From Aquatica leii (lineage: Eukaryota; Arthropoda; Insecta; Coleoptera; Lampyridae), in contig CM069432.1 in assembly GCA_035610365.1 (NCBI GenBank), positions 222,850,532-222,914,531 of the forward strand: a stretch of 64,000 nt of DNA, written 5' to 3'. Positions 33,601 through 43,329 of the stretch are shown piece by piece (positions within the stretch are counted from its first letter, which is position 1; each line of letters begins with the position of its first letter). A model generated the notes under the pieces. It searched no databases. It was not told the origin of the DNA and saw only the letters and a program-made list of their open reading frames with translations. A program made the position numbers and the translations under genes.

Positions 33601-36003
33601 TTGTATGGACGAAAATTTTTACTGAGAACAGACCACGCCGCTTTAAAATGGCTTCTGCAGTTCCGTAACCCAGAAGGACAAGTGGCAAGATGGATCGAGA
33701 GACTGCAAGAATATGACTATGACACAGAACACCGTGCCGGAAGCAGTCATCGAAACGCTGATGCCTTGTCCAGAAGACCATGTCCGGCGGACTGCAGCCA
33801 TTGTTCGCGACTGGAAGAAAAAGTCGAATGTCTCCGGAGAACTGCTATGGTTGATGATGAGTGGGAACCTGAGCAGTTACGTCGCGAACAAGAAGACGAT
33901 CCTGAAATAAGACAACTCCTCGACTGGAAAGAAAGCGGCCGACGACCAACCTGGGAAGAAGTGAGTGCTTTGGGCAGAAATATCAAAGCGTACTGGGCGC
34001 AGTGGGACTCCTTGATAGTAGAAGACGGTCTTCTTAAGCGGTCCCTAGAAAGTGCCGAGGGCACGGGAAACAGACTACGGCTGGTAGTGCCGAAGAGCAG
34101 GGTGACCGAAGTGTTGAAGCATCTCCACGATGGGACATCAGGAGGACACTTTGGCATTAAGAAGACGTTGGTTAAAGTGCGAGAACGATTCTACTGGATG
34201 AACTGCAAAGAGGACGTCATGAAATGGTGCCGTAAATGCATAGTCTGCGCTTCAGGAAATGGTCCAGCGAGAAAGCGCAAAGCACCCATGAAACAATACA
34301 ACGTAGGAAGCCCTTTGGAAAGAATAGCGATTGACATCGCAGGGCCCTTCCCAGAATCCGATTCGGGAAATAAATACATCCTGGTGGCGATGGATTATTT
34401 CACGAAATGGACGGAGGCTTACGCCATACCCAATCAGGAAGCAGCTACAGTCGCAGACGTATTAGTAAAGGAATTTTTCTGCCGGTTTGGAGTTCCGTTG
34501 GAATTACACTCCGATCAAGGCCGCAATTTTGAGTCTGGGCTGTTTCAAGAAGTTTGCCGACTGTTAGGAATTAGAAAGACTAGGACAACGCCTCTCCATC
34601 CTCAGTCTGATGGCATGGTTGAACGGATGAATCGAACAATGGGCAAGTACTTAGCCAAGGTAGTGTCCAAACACCAAAGGGACTGGTATCAGTACTTGCA
34701 CCTTTTCTTAATGGCATACCGATCATCCGTTCACGAAAGCACAGGCCAAACACCATCCTGTGTCATGCTCGGTCGTGAGATAAGATTACCATGCGATCTT
34801 CAATTTGGGCGAAGACCGGAAGAAGAAGTTGCTGGAGAAGATTACGTCAGCAAGCTGGCCAAGAGGTTAGACGAAGTACATGAAGAGGTCCGTAAAAATA
34901 CACAAATTGCCAGCGACAGGATGAAAACAAGATATGACGTCAAGGCGCAAAATGGTGGGTTTCAACCTGGCGATATGGTCTGGTTGTATAACCCTCAAAG
35001 GAGACGTGGTTTGTCGCCGAAGCTGCAAAGGCAATGGGAGGGCCCCTATGAAGTTGTGCAGCGTATTAACGACGTTATATACCGCATCCGAAAACCGCCC
35101 AGAGGCAAGCCAAAAGTGGTCCACGTCGATCGTCTAGCCCCGTTTGCTGGCGATAACCACAATCCGCAAGTTCAGGTTCGAACCAGAGTAATAAGTAGCA
35201 GAACCAGGAATGCAATCGAAGAAATGGAGTTCGAAAAGTTTATGAACTTATACGGAGGTTCTGGAAAAGCTAGCTTCGGAGTTACCACCGAGGAACAACA
35301 AGACCTGTTCCAGACACAAAAAGATTACGCCATCGCACATTGCGTGAGCGAGGACCTTGACATGTCCAGAGGGGTTGCAGTCGTGTTTAAAAAGAAGTTT
35401 GGGAAGCTAGATGAATTACGAAGACAGCAACCGGGAGTCGGAAAAGTTTTAGGACTACGTGGTGACGGACGCTTCGTTTTCTATTTGGTCACCAAGAAAT
35501 ACTCACGTGTCAAGCCGTTATACAAAGATCTGTGGCGAACATTATGGACTCTCAAGAGAGAAATGGAGATCCATCATGTTAAGAAATTGGCAGTACCCAA
35601 GCTTGGTTGTGGCTTAGATCAACTGAATTGGAGGACAGTTCGAAACATGTTGGAGGTCGTCTTCCGAGGAACAGGCATTCAAGTGTTGGTCTGTAGTTAC
35701 CAACCAAGGAGAATATTGGGTCAGGAAAAGTCCATTGACTGTTACTTTTATGGTCAAGGAAGTTGCCGAAATGGAGGAAGCTGCCGCTATCGCCACGATC
35801 CCTTTTACCGGTGTCACATCCAGTCTCCTGTTCTGGGACAGAACAGTCCTAAGAAGGGGGCAGTGAAACATTCAAGAAATATCTTGCAAATGCAAGAGCC
35901 TTCTAGAAGCTGTCTAGAAGATATAGCGAAAAGTAGGGAACGTTCGAGAAGGATTCGAGAAGGATTCGCCGATGTCTATAAATGCCGAACATGGAAATCG
36001 TAG
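30634..36003 (+). CDS. Gag-pol polyprotein with C-terminal macro domain and CCCH finger
   Basis: This is the 1789-aa polyprotein of an LTR retrotransposon, needed for copying RNA to DNA and inserting it. In order: coiled coil (1-60), retrotransposon gag domain (about 85-245), a basic tract (about 290-340) with no CCHC knuckle, aspartic protease (VDTGATKTI, Asp370), reverse transcriptase (YLDD at 785-788), RNase H (VLDTDASN, then TDHAALKWLL), and integrase. The integrase has an H2C2 zinc region at about 1160-1205 and a D1234-D1294-E1330 catalytic triad with 35-residue spacing. A GPY/F-like region follows at about 1450-1510. Unusually, residues about 1547-1692 form a TARG1/OARD1-like macro domain (AHCVSEDLDMSRGVAVVFKK, YLVTKK with Lys1621, GCGLDQLNW with Asp1662), then a CCCH finger (C1703, C1711, C1717, H1721). 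The last 46 codons or so lie in the 3' LTR. The frame is intact from about 30610. Confidence 0.93.
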   Translation: MMQNSRRLKEEIQTSIENQIKIVQEETQTDMLNLKEEICESMNDKIEAVGDRMKLLEERINQMNCHGEGSVTSEDLIMDHREENTHKFKVVPPNFDGKVPWSTYYKQFEAAATANGWSNKQKATSLIVSLRGEALGILQTVPDHLQENYELLISRLEMRYGDAHLQQVHQAQIKSRVQKAAESLQEFEADIARLTRLAYPTAPDTFLEQLAIQTFVDGLRDSETQQTLRLARPKTLDDALTHALEFEAAKQASHRGSHKVRCATEIPSNSEESIEDIVRRVFREQVARGRGVTALNRDEIGHVRRHRTKPKKKTRRALDNLEQSEQKRQKVISSSQTPEITIQMASPREQLHSIYLDGKINGRSVQLLVDTGATKTIIRPDMLLENEKTSPVTVRLRTATGDEIPTHGQVKVTIGLGNGVLDHQVLVADITEKVILRMDVIKKYGFHLDMKNDVLKIDNEEIPFHSSEKAAVRVLLSEDVTLPARTESVVMARLDGSLREGYIRAIEPMEGGLVEKGLLVGRTLVRVEKTMPVRILNINSDPVTLKKKTVVGQCTPVSQIVRCVKSNEDTSPKKCPQHLLDILTTKCKNLSQDQLAKVKVLIQEYQDVFALESGSKGRTNVVKHKINTGDARPIRQHPRRLPLAKIEEAEQIITDMEREGVIEPSSSPWASPVVLVKKKDGSTRFCVDYRQLNDVTKKDSYPLPRIDDTLDTLSGSQWFSTLDLKSGYWQVELEPRDREKTAFTIGTGLWQFTVMPFGLCNAPATFERLMETILRGLSWKTCLVYLDDMIVVGRSFEEHLNNLKEVFQRLRGANLKLSPKKCHVFKKEVQYLGHVVSRDRVRADPDKIRAVQAWPRPIDKHQVRSFLGLCTYYRRFVPGFANIAKPLTKLTEEKAEFRWNEDCENSFNKLKQALVTSPILSYPREDGKFVLDTDASNLAIGAVLSQVQDGQEKVIAYFSKVLSRPERNYCVTRRELLAVVKSIEHFYKYLYGRKFLLRTDHAALKWLLQFRNPEGQVARWIERLQEYDYDTEHRAGSSHRNADALSRRPCPADCSHCSRLEEKVECLRRTAMVDDEWEPEQLRREQEDDPEIRQLLDWKESGRRPTWEEVSALGRNIKAYWAQWDSLIVEDGLLKRSLESAEGTGNRLRLVVPKSRVTEVLKHLHDGTSGGHFGIKKTLVKVRERFYWMNCKEDVMKWCRKCIVCASGNGPARKRKAPMKQYNVGSPLERIAIDIAGPFPESDSGNKYILVAMDYFTKWTEAYAIPNQEAATVADVLVKEFFCRFGVPLELHSDQGRNFESGLFQEVCRLLGIRKTRTTPLHPQSDGMVERMNRTMGKYLAKVVSKHQRDWYQYLHLFLMAYRSSVHESTGQTPSCVMLGREIRLPCDLQFGRRPEEEVAGEDYVSKLAKRLDEVHEEVRKNTQIASDRMKTRYDVKAQNGGFQPGDMVWLYNPQRRRGLSPKLQRQWEGPYEVVQRINDVIYRIRKPPRGKPKVVHVDRLAPFAGDNHNPQVQVRTRVISSRTRNAIEEMEFEKFMNLYGGSGKASFGVTTEEQQDLFQTQKDYAIAHCVSEDLDMSRGVAVVFKKKFGKLDELRRQQPGVGKVLGLRGDGRFVFYLVTKKYSRVKPLYKDLWRTLWTLKREMEIHHVKKLAVPKLGCGLDQLNWRTVRNMLEVVFRGTGIQVLVCSYQPRRILGQEKSIDCYFYGQGSCRNGGSCRYRHDPFYRCHIQSPVLGQNSPKKGAVKHSRNILQMQEPSRSCLEDIAKSRERSRRIREGFADVYKCRTWKS
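35274..35710 (+). other. Macro domain (ADP-ribose glycohydrolase-like) within the Gypsy polyprotein
   Basis: The segment has the TARG1/OARD1 (C6orf130) layout: AHCVS near the start, a GVAVVFKKKFG stretch, GDGRFVFYLVTKK, then KLGCGLDQLNW. The Lys at 35494-35496 and Asp at 35617-35619 lie 41 residues apart, the same spacing as the catalytic Lys84 and Asp125 of human TARG1. TARG1 removes ADP-ribose from acidic residues. Whether this copy is active, and whether it acts on capsid, polymerase or host proteins, is unknown. Confidence 0.88.
35740..35796 (+). other. CCCH zinc finger at the Gypsy polyprotein C-terminus
   Basis: CYFYGQGSCRNGGSCRYRH is a C-x7-C-x5-C-x3-H finger of the kind that usually binds RNA. 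It lies just after the macro domain and before the 3' LTR. It may stand in for the missing gag zinc knuckle (inference). Confidence 0.85.
35851..35863 (+). other. Polypurine tract of the young Gypsy
   Basis: AAGAAGGGGGCAG lies immediately before the 3' LTR. This is the usual position and composition of the plus-strand primer. Confidence 0.75.
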
Positions 36004-36321
36004 GTCAGTTATTGCTGGAATGCGAATGTGTTAAGAAGATTATCAAGTGGAAATAAATCGTTAGCACGCGTCTGTCTACATAAATAAATCAAGAATAATC
36101 GTGAACGTGATAATTAGTGTAAACAAGTGTGATATCCGAGGACGTTATCTTATCTTAAGTGTTATACAACGGTTATACATAAATTCGTGTAAGTATTTTC
36201 ATTAAATATTATTAGATTTAATTAGTTCGGTTAATTTTAAAAGTGTACATATTTCTAGAATAAGTAAACGTAGTTTTAATCGTTTAAATAAATTAGATTT
36301 TAATAAATAAAATTCGCAACA
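35864..36321 (+). repeat. 3' LTR of the young Gypsy
   Basis: 458 bp, matching the 5' LTR except for an A at about 36198 where the 5' LTR has a G. The polyprotein stop codon (36001-36003) lies inside it. It is followed by the GTAT duplication. Confidence 0.92.
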
Positions 36322-36600
36322 GTATCAAATTAGCGAAATCAAAGGTACAGGGCCTAGGCACTTTATTACGATTGTACAAGTCAGTCAAGTGAAGGTATAC
36401 CGAAACCACCCAGGATTCTGAAGAAAGTTCCGAAGAAGCAGATGACGTTAACGAAGAATTAGAACGTGACGCGGGTGAACAACCGAGATTTATGTAGAAG
36501 AGCTAACTGTAAACAAAACTTCTAGTGAACACAAACGAATGAAGAAGGTACCTAAATACTTAAGCGATTTTGTGTTAGATTAGTTTTAGCATTGTTAGTA
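36322..36600 (+). pseudogene. Old Gypsy E, tail after the young insertion
   Basis: After the GTAT duplication the frame of old element E resumes. QISEIKGTG continues from the stretch ending at 29675. Then come VSQVKVYRNHPGF and, in another frame, an acidic region near 36420-36490. Beyond about 36600 no similarity is evident. Confidence 0.65.
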
Positions 36601-37584
36601 ATTTACTTATTAATGAGGTCATTAACCTGTCAGAATGGCCGAATGGTATAAATTTAAATGTAGCGCTTCTGTGTAAAATAAATACAATATTTAACATTAT
36701 TTTATTCTTAACTATTATATATTTTATATAATTGAAATGTTCAACAGATAAAACTAACCGTTGATTGAAATATTCTACCTAAGCCACCTGCCACGAATTA
36801 ATTTGGCGTTTTATTGTAAATTCAGATTTATACCCAAAAATACATCAAACCTGTAAATAACTAAATATTTGTGTTAGTTTCTTTGAATAATTAAATAACT
36901 GTCTTGAAAAAGGCTGTTTTATTATAGACAAAAACTGAATAAAAACACAACAGACGTGGATTTCGCGCTCAATTCAAATTAGCCAATCATCTGTGGGAGG
37001 TGGATTAATTTAGCTGGCAGTGTAGTCTCGCTGAAATGCAATCGTAGAAAAGAAAATGTAGATCCATTTGATAGAAAAAAATGTTTTAGTATTATCACTT
37101 AGTATGTGCATACATTTTAATTGCTTATTAAGAATTGTTACGTAAATTATGAAGGTTACTACTTTATTCTGTTTCGTCTTTCCATATCAAATGTACATGA
37201 GATAAACCTACAGTGTAAACAAGTTTGCAATAAATTTTCCTAAAGCTGCGTGAACTCGTACCAGTAATCTAAAAATGATCAACCCTTGGATGTTTTAATA
37301 TGGTCGGCGCGCAGTAAAATTACCATGTCCTTGAGAACAAACTGAACTTTATATTCGTTTACGAAACTAAATAGAACATTCTCTGTATGAAAAGAAAAGA
37401 CAAACATACATTGTTCAATACAAAATAAAAAACATTAAAATAAATTAATACCTCTATTGTTCGAATATATATTAAAAACTATTACCTTACTACTAGTACA
37501 TATCTAAAACGTATTTGTACAATTTATTTACAATTTAGAAAAGTATTTCTAAAAGTTACAGTAAGATAATAAAGCAAACTGATA
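36601..37584. other. Intergenic stretch, nothing recognised
   Basis: AT-rich sequence between the Gypsy nest and the 3' end of the minus-strand gene at 37585. A possible minus-strand poly(A) hexamer (TTTATT on the + strand) lies near 37523. Confidence 0.4.
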
Positions 37585-40500
37585 TTACTTATCCTTATCT
37601 GAGACGTACTGTAAAATAGGATCACTTAATGAAAGATTATGTATTATATCTAAAAGTATCGTTACATCATTAAATGAAGAAATTTTATTAGGTGCTCCAA
37701 CTAACTTAACAACAGATTTACCAAACGTAATAACGTAACCGGTGAAAACTCGAGAAAACTTTACACATCGTTCATTTACTTCCTTATTGGTAAACGTAAC
37801 TTCGGTTATTGTTTGTTGGCGTGAAACCACTATACGAATTTTCCAATTTGACGCTGGAAGTTTAACAGATTTTAAGGTCCGCACTAATTTGTTAAAATCA
37901 ACATCGCTCGTTTTAGGAGATTTAGTCCTATACGAAACACCTTCACCATCTATAAGACAGTATCGTATTTCCTCTTTTCTCTTGGTGTCTATTAATGTAC
38001 TTTTTTTCTTTCGATCTATCGGCGTCCGTGTATACTTTCTAACATTGTGATTGTTAGCTTTCTTCTGATGATTTGCATTATTAGTTGCATTCATTTTTAC
38101 CTTGGATTCGGTCGCATTTGTATTTGAAACTGGTATAACAACACCAGAATTGGGCGTTACATCCTCAGGAGTAGTAATCACTGGAGTAACACTAGCTGTA
38201 GTGGTTAATGGTGTTACATCGGCAGGTGTAGTTATTTTGTCAGATATGTCTGGTTTAGCCGCATTTTTTGAGTTTTCATTATCGGTTTTTGTTTCAGTTT
38301 CTTTTACGATTGGTGAAACAGCATTATCCACTTTTGCACTACTTAATCTGGATTTACTGCTTTTTACAATTCCGAAGGCCTCCTCATCTAGATTATAAAG
38401 CACTTTAGGTTTGTCCATTATTGGCAAAAAAGATCGAACAATGTCATCTTCTTTGCTATCAGAATCTGGTTTCATATTGACAATATCTAAAGGATCTTTT
38501 TCCACGGGTACCGCTACCGCTGGTGAACTTTTCACTTTCGGTTTTATTTTTATTTTAAGCGTCTCCGGTTTTTCTTTTGTTTGCTTTTCATTTGTAATCG
38601 AACGCACTTTAGGTGATGTAATAAAGTCTTGAAATTTTGGATTTGGTTTCCTTACTCTTGGACTTGTATAAAACACAGGATTTTTGTCACCGTTCAAATG
38701 CGATTTGGTGTTTACGTTGTTTTTAGACGTAGCTTTATCATCATCTCGAACGTCTTGTAAAATTGAATCTTCGTCCTCTTCTTCGGTGAAAGTGTCATCA
38801 GAACTTTCTTCCCCTGCAGTGTCTACTTTTGAGGATTTCTCTTTCGCTTTCTTTGCTGACGTTCTCTGAGCGTTAGCAGAGCGCACTTTTTCTTTGTTGC
38901 TTCTCAAACAACTTCTTTTCACGTTCGATTCTATTTGCACTTGTAATTTTCTTTTTGGGCCACGTTTGCTTGAACCTGGAGATTGCTTCGCCTGAGATTC
39001 CAAGTCTAAAAATATAGCAAAGATTATATATTAGCTGAAATATTAAAAATTGATAAAAGTACATAATTGGTTTTGTTGGTAGTGATCAAGAATTACCCGT
39101 AGATGTACAAAAAACAGCCTTCAACTCCAAAATTAATTAATGCGTTTAGAACTTTACTATTATTAATGCAATCGATTAAACTAAACATTATCCTTAGTAC
39201 AAAACTATTTCCTTTAAAAGTTATGACTTAAACATAGAATACAAACATTACGTTGCTCACTATAGAGACAAAATGCATGGAAGTGTATCGAATTCCATCG
39301 TCTTATGTTCGTTACACTACTGATCAATCAAACTGGAAAATGTGTAGGGTTGCAGGTAAGGGTAGTATAATAAAAAGCGGCGCGTTAAGTGTGAGTGTAT
39401 TTGTACTACAGTATCCCCATAGATTTTATAATCTTGGTAATAATCGCAAAAGCGTTTTAATTGTTTGGAAATGAAAATTTAACTACAGCAAAAAAAATTA
39501 ATTTGTTGCTTTGAATAGAAAATGCAGCTATAATTATAACAAAAAACTGGTGTAGTCACCACACGAGTTTCCTATAAGGAATGATGAAGGAATGTTTACA
39601 TATTTTTTTAAGATTATGTCGTCACAAAACCATTTTAAAGTGATATGTACACGTTTGTATTGATTTGCTAGCATGCTATATTTTTTTTTAAATTTGTCTC
39701 CTCGATTTCATTAAGATCATATCGACTAACCCTTATATTTGTGCGTCTCGATATTACTTATTCCTTTAGTAAATCAGTATAAAAAATCGTCGCAAGCAGG
39801 ATTCGAAAGTATATTATATTTGTGAATTCATTTTAAATTAGAAATTAAATATCTAATAAACTGTTAATGTTAGATTTTTTTTTTATTTGAATAAAATTGT
39901 TAGGAAAAATTATCTCTATAAGAAACTGTAAAAATAATTCGAATAATTTACATACGTACAAAATTATATAAGAAAAACTGTTAAACATTGCGGATACACC
40001 CACTTCCGGTTTCTTTATCAAACCTATCGTTTGACAAAGCAGAGAGAACATAAAAAGCCTGCTTTATACCAAATTTCAAGTTACTACGACTTTTGGTTCG
40101 AGAGTTATCGTGGGTACATCCAAAGATAATTTAAATAAGATGCATATCATGTGTCCCGGAAATTCTGAAGCATACAGATTAACATGGAAAATTTGAAAAT
40201 TTGGATTTATATGTCCCCAAAGTGTTTTTAAGATATTTCCAGTATCAGAACATATGACAATGTGTACCAGAGAACGTTTTGCGTAATAATTTTTAAAATT
40301 TAATAACAAATAACAAAAACAAACGGTATAAACAGGTCAAAAAATATAGAGAAAAAATTGTTTTCCCTTCAAGATATGAATTTTTTTTCTAAAAAAAATC
40401 GTAGACAGGATTCGAAACTAGGATTATATATGGAATTCACTTTAAATTATAAATCAAATATCTAATAAACTGTTATATTTGAATAAATTGTTAGGAAGAA

Positions 40501-42150
40501 TTATCTCTATAAGAAACTGTAAAAATAATTCGAATAATTTACATATTTACAAAATTATATAAGAAAAACTGTTAAAAATAGAGGATACACCCACTTCCGG
40601 TTTCTTTATCAGACCCATCTTTTGATAGAACCGAGAAAGTATGAAAAGCCAGCTACATACCAAATTTCAAGTTACTAGGAGTTTTGGTTCGAGACACACA
40701 CAGACACCCAAATATTTTTTGTCAAAAATACATTTTTCTGATTCAGGAGACCTGGAGAAATGTAAAATTATGCAATAAAAATTTAAAAAAAAAAATTGCG
40801 ATCGCTATACTTTCCTTATAGGAAACTAAAAAATGATTGACAAAAAAACAGAACATTGAAATTTCCATATTTATTTCCATTGCATAAATCACAGGTGTTC
40901 GTAATTTTCATTTATAGAAACAACTTAATTCTGTATTTAATTGCTAATTATTGATAATCATTCTAGTAGTCGATTTACAATTTTCTGTTTTAAAAGACAG
41001 TTTAGTGTCACCATAATACAGAACTAAATAAGTAAATTTCTTGACAATAAGTCTATGTGAATGCTTCGACTAAAAAAAATTCTACACTACAGAACTGCAC
41101 TGCAAATGCAGTACAATTGTAGTAAATCTTCCTTATGTGAATGCTACTTAACATAGAGTGCTCTTGTCTCTTTAGTATTTCCCGCTAAAGCTAATGAATA
41201 TATACAAATTGTATATATTGTACAGTTGATAAGCTTAATAAGGCCAAAATCAGTACATATTAATTTTACCAATAAGAATGAAAAACATCCCTTAATTATC
41301 TTCAGTGGAATCACAGCTATGGGAGTACTGCCAAATACCGAAAAATCAATTAATACAAAATTATACTAGCAGCTTTACATCAGTCTATGGATGGGATTTA
41401 ACTCAAAATTCGCAATAGATAACAAATTACTCATCTACAACCAGATATTAAAACCCATCCAAACCTACAGCATGAAAAATAACAGAGAAATACAAATCTT
41501 TAAAAATGAGTGTTACGAAATGTACAATAGAACAGGTGGTAGTAAACAATCCAATCCAGATTTCTATGTGAATAACTTATAATGTAATCATCAGTATATA
41601 TACCTGTCTGAGCTTGCAACATTGTCAACTTGGAAAAAATTAAAAAACCACGCAGAACTTCTAAGAAATGCGCCGCCCCATCTCATCACACATGTTCAAA
41701 ATATATTTCTCAAATTGCAATTATATTAAATAAATAAGAATCAATGTAAGATTGTTGTTCTACTTTTGTCTATCTGTAAAAATTCAAGACAGTGTACGTA
41801 CCTAATACTTAAAACAAATGAATTTTTTCCATAATGCCAATAATCATCTAATATTTCTCAATAAAGTAGTTTTTTTTTACCATAATTTGCTGTGCCATTT
41901 ACATAAGTGTTTATAATGAAAGTAGAAAATTTATCATATTATAAAATAACATAGCATTTTCAAGTAACTGTAAATTTGTTATAATAAACAGCTCGTACTT
42001 CCTAATTAACGGATAAAGTTCACCGAAGCAACTAGAAAAACAATTTAAAACCGTACCTTTTACGGATTGTTTAGTAATATTCGCATTGCTGTTTGAAGGT
42101 TTGGGTTTAGCATTTATTGACTTCTTTTGAGTAGTTTTAGGTGAATCCAT
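37585..42150 (-). CDS. Unrecognised, probably nuclear protein with a conserved-looking C-terminus
   Basis: Two exons on the minus strand: 42057-42150 (start MDSPKTTQKK, donor GTACGG) and 37585-39005 (acceptor TTTTTAG). The join is in frame (phase 1) and gives 504 aa. The first about 370 residues are low in complexity, rich in Lys, Ser and Thr. They have short SP motifs (TSPRVRKPNPKF, TSPKVRS), an acidic stretch (EESSDDTFTEEEDED) and basic patches, which suggest a nuclear protein with phosphorylation sites. The last about 120 residues (from RYCLIDGEGVSYRTKSPKTS) look folded, with alternating beta-type strands (WKIRIVVSRQQTITEVTFTN, GYVITFGKSVVKLVGAP) and a final helix. I do not recognise the family. 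The 3.05-kb intron holds repeat C copy 2 and a LINE fragment. An upstream untranslated exon is possible. Confidence 0.75.
39541..40834 (+). repeat. Repeat family C, copy 2
   Basis: About 1.29 kb, matching 13203-19907 in reverse once the guests there are removed. TTTCCTATAAGGAA lies near the left end and TTTCCTTATAGGAAA near the right, as inverted motifs. Inside, a segment of about 290 bp occurs twice in direct orientation (about 39830-40120 and 40430-40700), including ACACCCACTTCCGGTTTC. It has no coding frame. It lies in the intron of the minus-strand gene. Confidence 0.75.
41270..41710 (+). mobile_element. LINE (Jockey-like) reverse transcriptase C-terminal scrap
   Basis: The plus-strand frame at 41391 reads NSKFAIDNKLLIYNQILKPI, which resembles the segment after the reverse transcriptase core in Jockey-type LINEs. 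The surrounding pieces are in other frames and partly out of the usual order. It is small and degenerate and lies in the intron of the minus-strand gene. Confidence 0.5.
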
Positions 42151-43329
42151 TTCGTACTTAAAATATTTCAGTTTAAACGCCACTCTCAAGAACCTAAAAA
42201 TACAAACGAACTTTAAAAGATATAAAAAAATAAGAAGCATTTTTAACCTGAATACATGGAATTCGTACTTAAGTACTGAATAAAACTCAGCGTAACGAAC
42301 TTATGACTTTTAGATAAATTAAAAATAACCTCCAAAAGCTTTTCCCTCGGCATAAATATTCACGATTATCCTTGGAATTATTTGTATATAAAATAAACAC
42401 TGTAAATGAGAAACCGACGCAATAGGTAATACACAAGTATTAGAAAAAGATCAACGCTATTTGTAGCGTTCCTTTGTAGGGAAATTTGATATTTACCGAC
42501 GCGCCTTAACCAAATTTCGAAGCGTCATCTACGAGACCGAATATGAAAGTATAGTTTCCGGAATAAGGCGCGATTTTAAAAATCATTATTGCATGTAAAA
42601 TCGTCTTTATGTTATTTAAGTCAACCGCAACGATTCTTAAAAAACGACAAAAACTAAAGCAATTATTTGAAATAAAACTTTGCATAAATAACAAAAACTG
42701 ACTATTAGAATACCTTATAATACGCTTTATAATTTTTTCTTAGTGTAAACTACAAAAAAATGTACAGGATGATTCACACAATTTATAGTCTCATTTTAAA
42801 ATAAGAACAATGCATTTTTTTGATATTTTGTTTTATCATTTGGGTACAACAATAAACTTTTCTAAAAACAATTAAATCTTTTGTTTTATAGTTTTATCTA
42901 TAAAAGAAATTTGGATTAATTATGTATAGTAATATGTTGACAAAATTTCATTTTACTATTTCTTATATGATTTCCCCACAAATCAACCTTTTCCTTCCTT
43001 TAGATCAGAGGTTCCCAAACTTTTTTGTGTCGTAGATCCCTTGCCATGTTTTTCGGTTTTGGATAGACTCCCTACTTACCTGATATTGATTTTTTGTAAA
43101 TTTTTAACTGTAGTAAAGTTTAGTGTTAAAAACTTAAAGTAAAAACACATGTTAAGTTATATATATTTGTTAATTGAATTTAAATTAAAACTACTCAAAA
43201 TAAAATTTTGTATCTGTTATATAAAATATACGTAACATAAAATAAACATAAAATAAACTAAGCAATAAGTACATGTTTTTAGTAAGAAGGATGAACCTGA
43301 TGCTTTAATAATAAATTATTAACATTTGG

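Larger units (their letters stand above)
29676..36321 (+). mobile_element. Young, near-complete Gypsy/Ty3 LTR retrotransposon with a macro domain
   Basis: The 6646-bp element has two 458-bp LTRs (29676-30133 and 35864-36321). They appear identical except for one G/A difference (near 30010 and 36198). A GTAT target duplication lies at 29672-29675 and 36322-36325. It contains a tRNA-Leu-type primer-binding site, a short coiled-coil frame, a 1789-codon polyprotein frame and a polypurine tract. It lies inside old Gypsy E, whose reading resumes on the far side. The very low LTR divergence implies a recent insertion. The extra macro domain and CCCH finger set it apart from standard Gypsy elements. 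Confidence 0.93.

Noticed and set aside
31269..35871. Many 60-136 aa frames on the strand opposite the Gypsy polyprotein
   Set aside because: They are shadows of the long plus-strand frame, with no domains and no splice context.
36630..36650. Possible tRNA-like GGCCGAATGG motif
   Set aside because: It resembles a D-arm sequence, but no acceptor or anticodon stems can be formed around it.
39541..40834. Helitron, because a hairpin is followed by CTAA at one end
   Set aside because: The hairpin motif occurs inverted at both ends and no 5' TC or Rep/helicase signal is seen.
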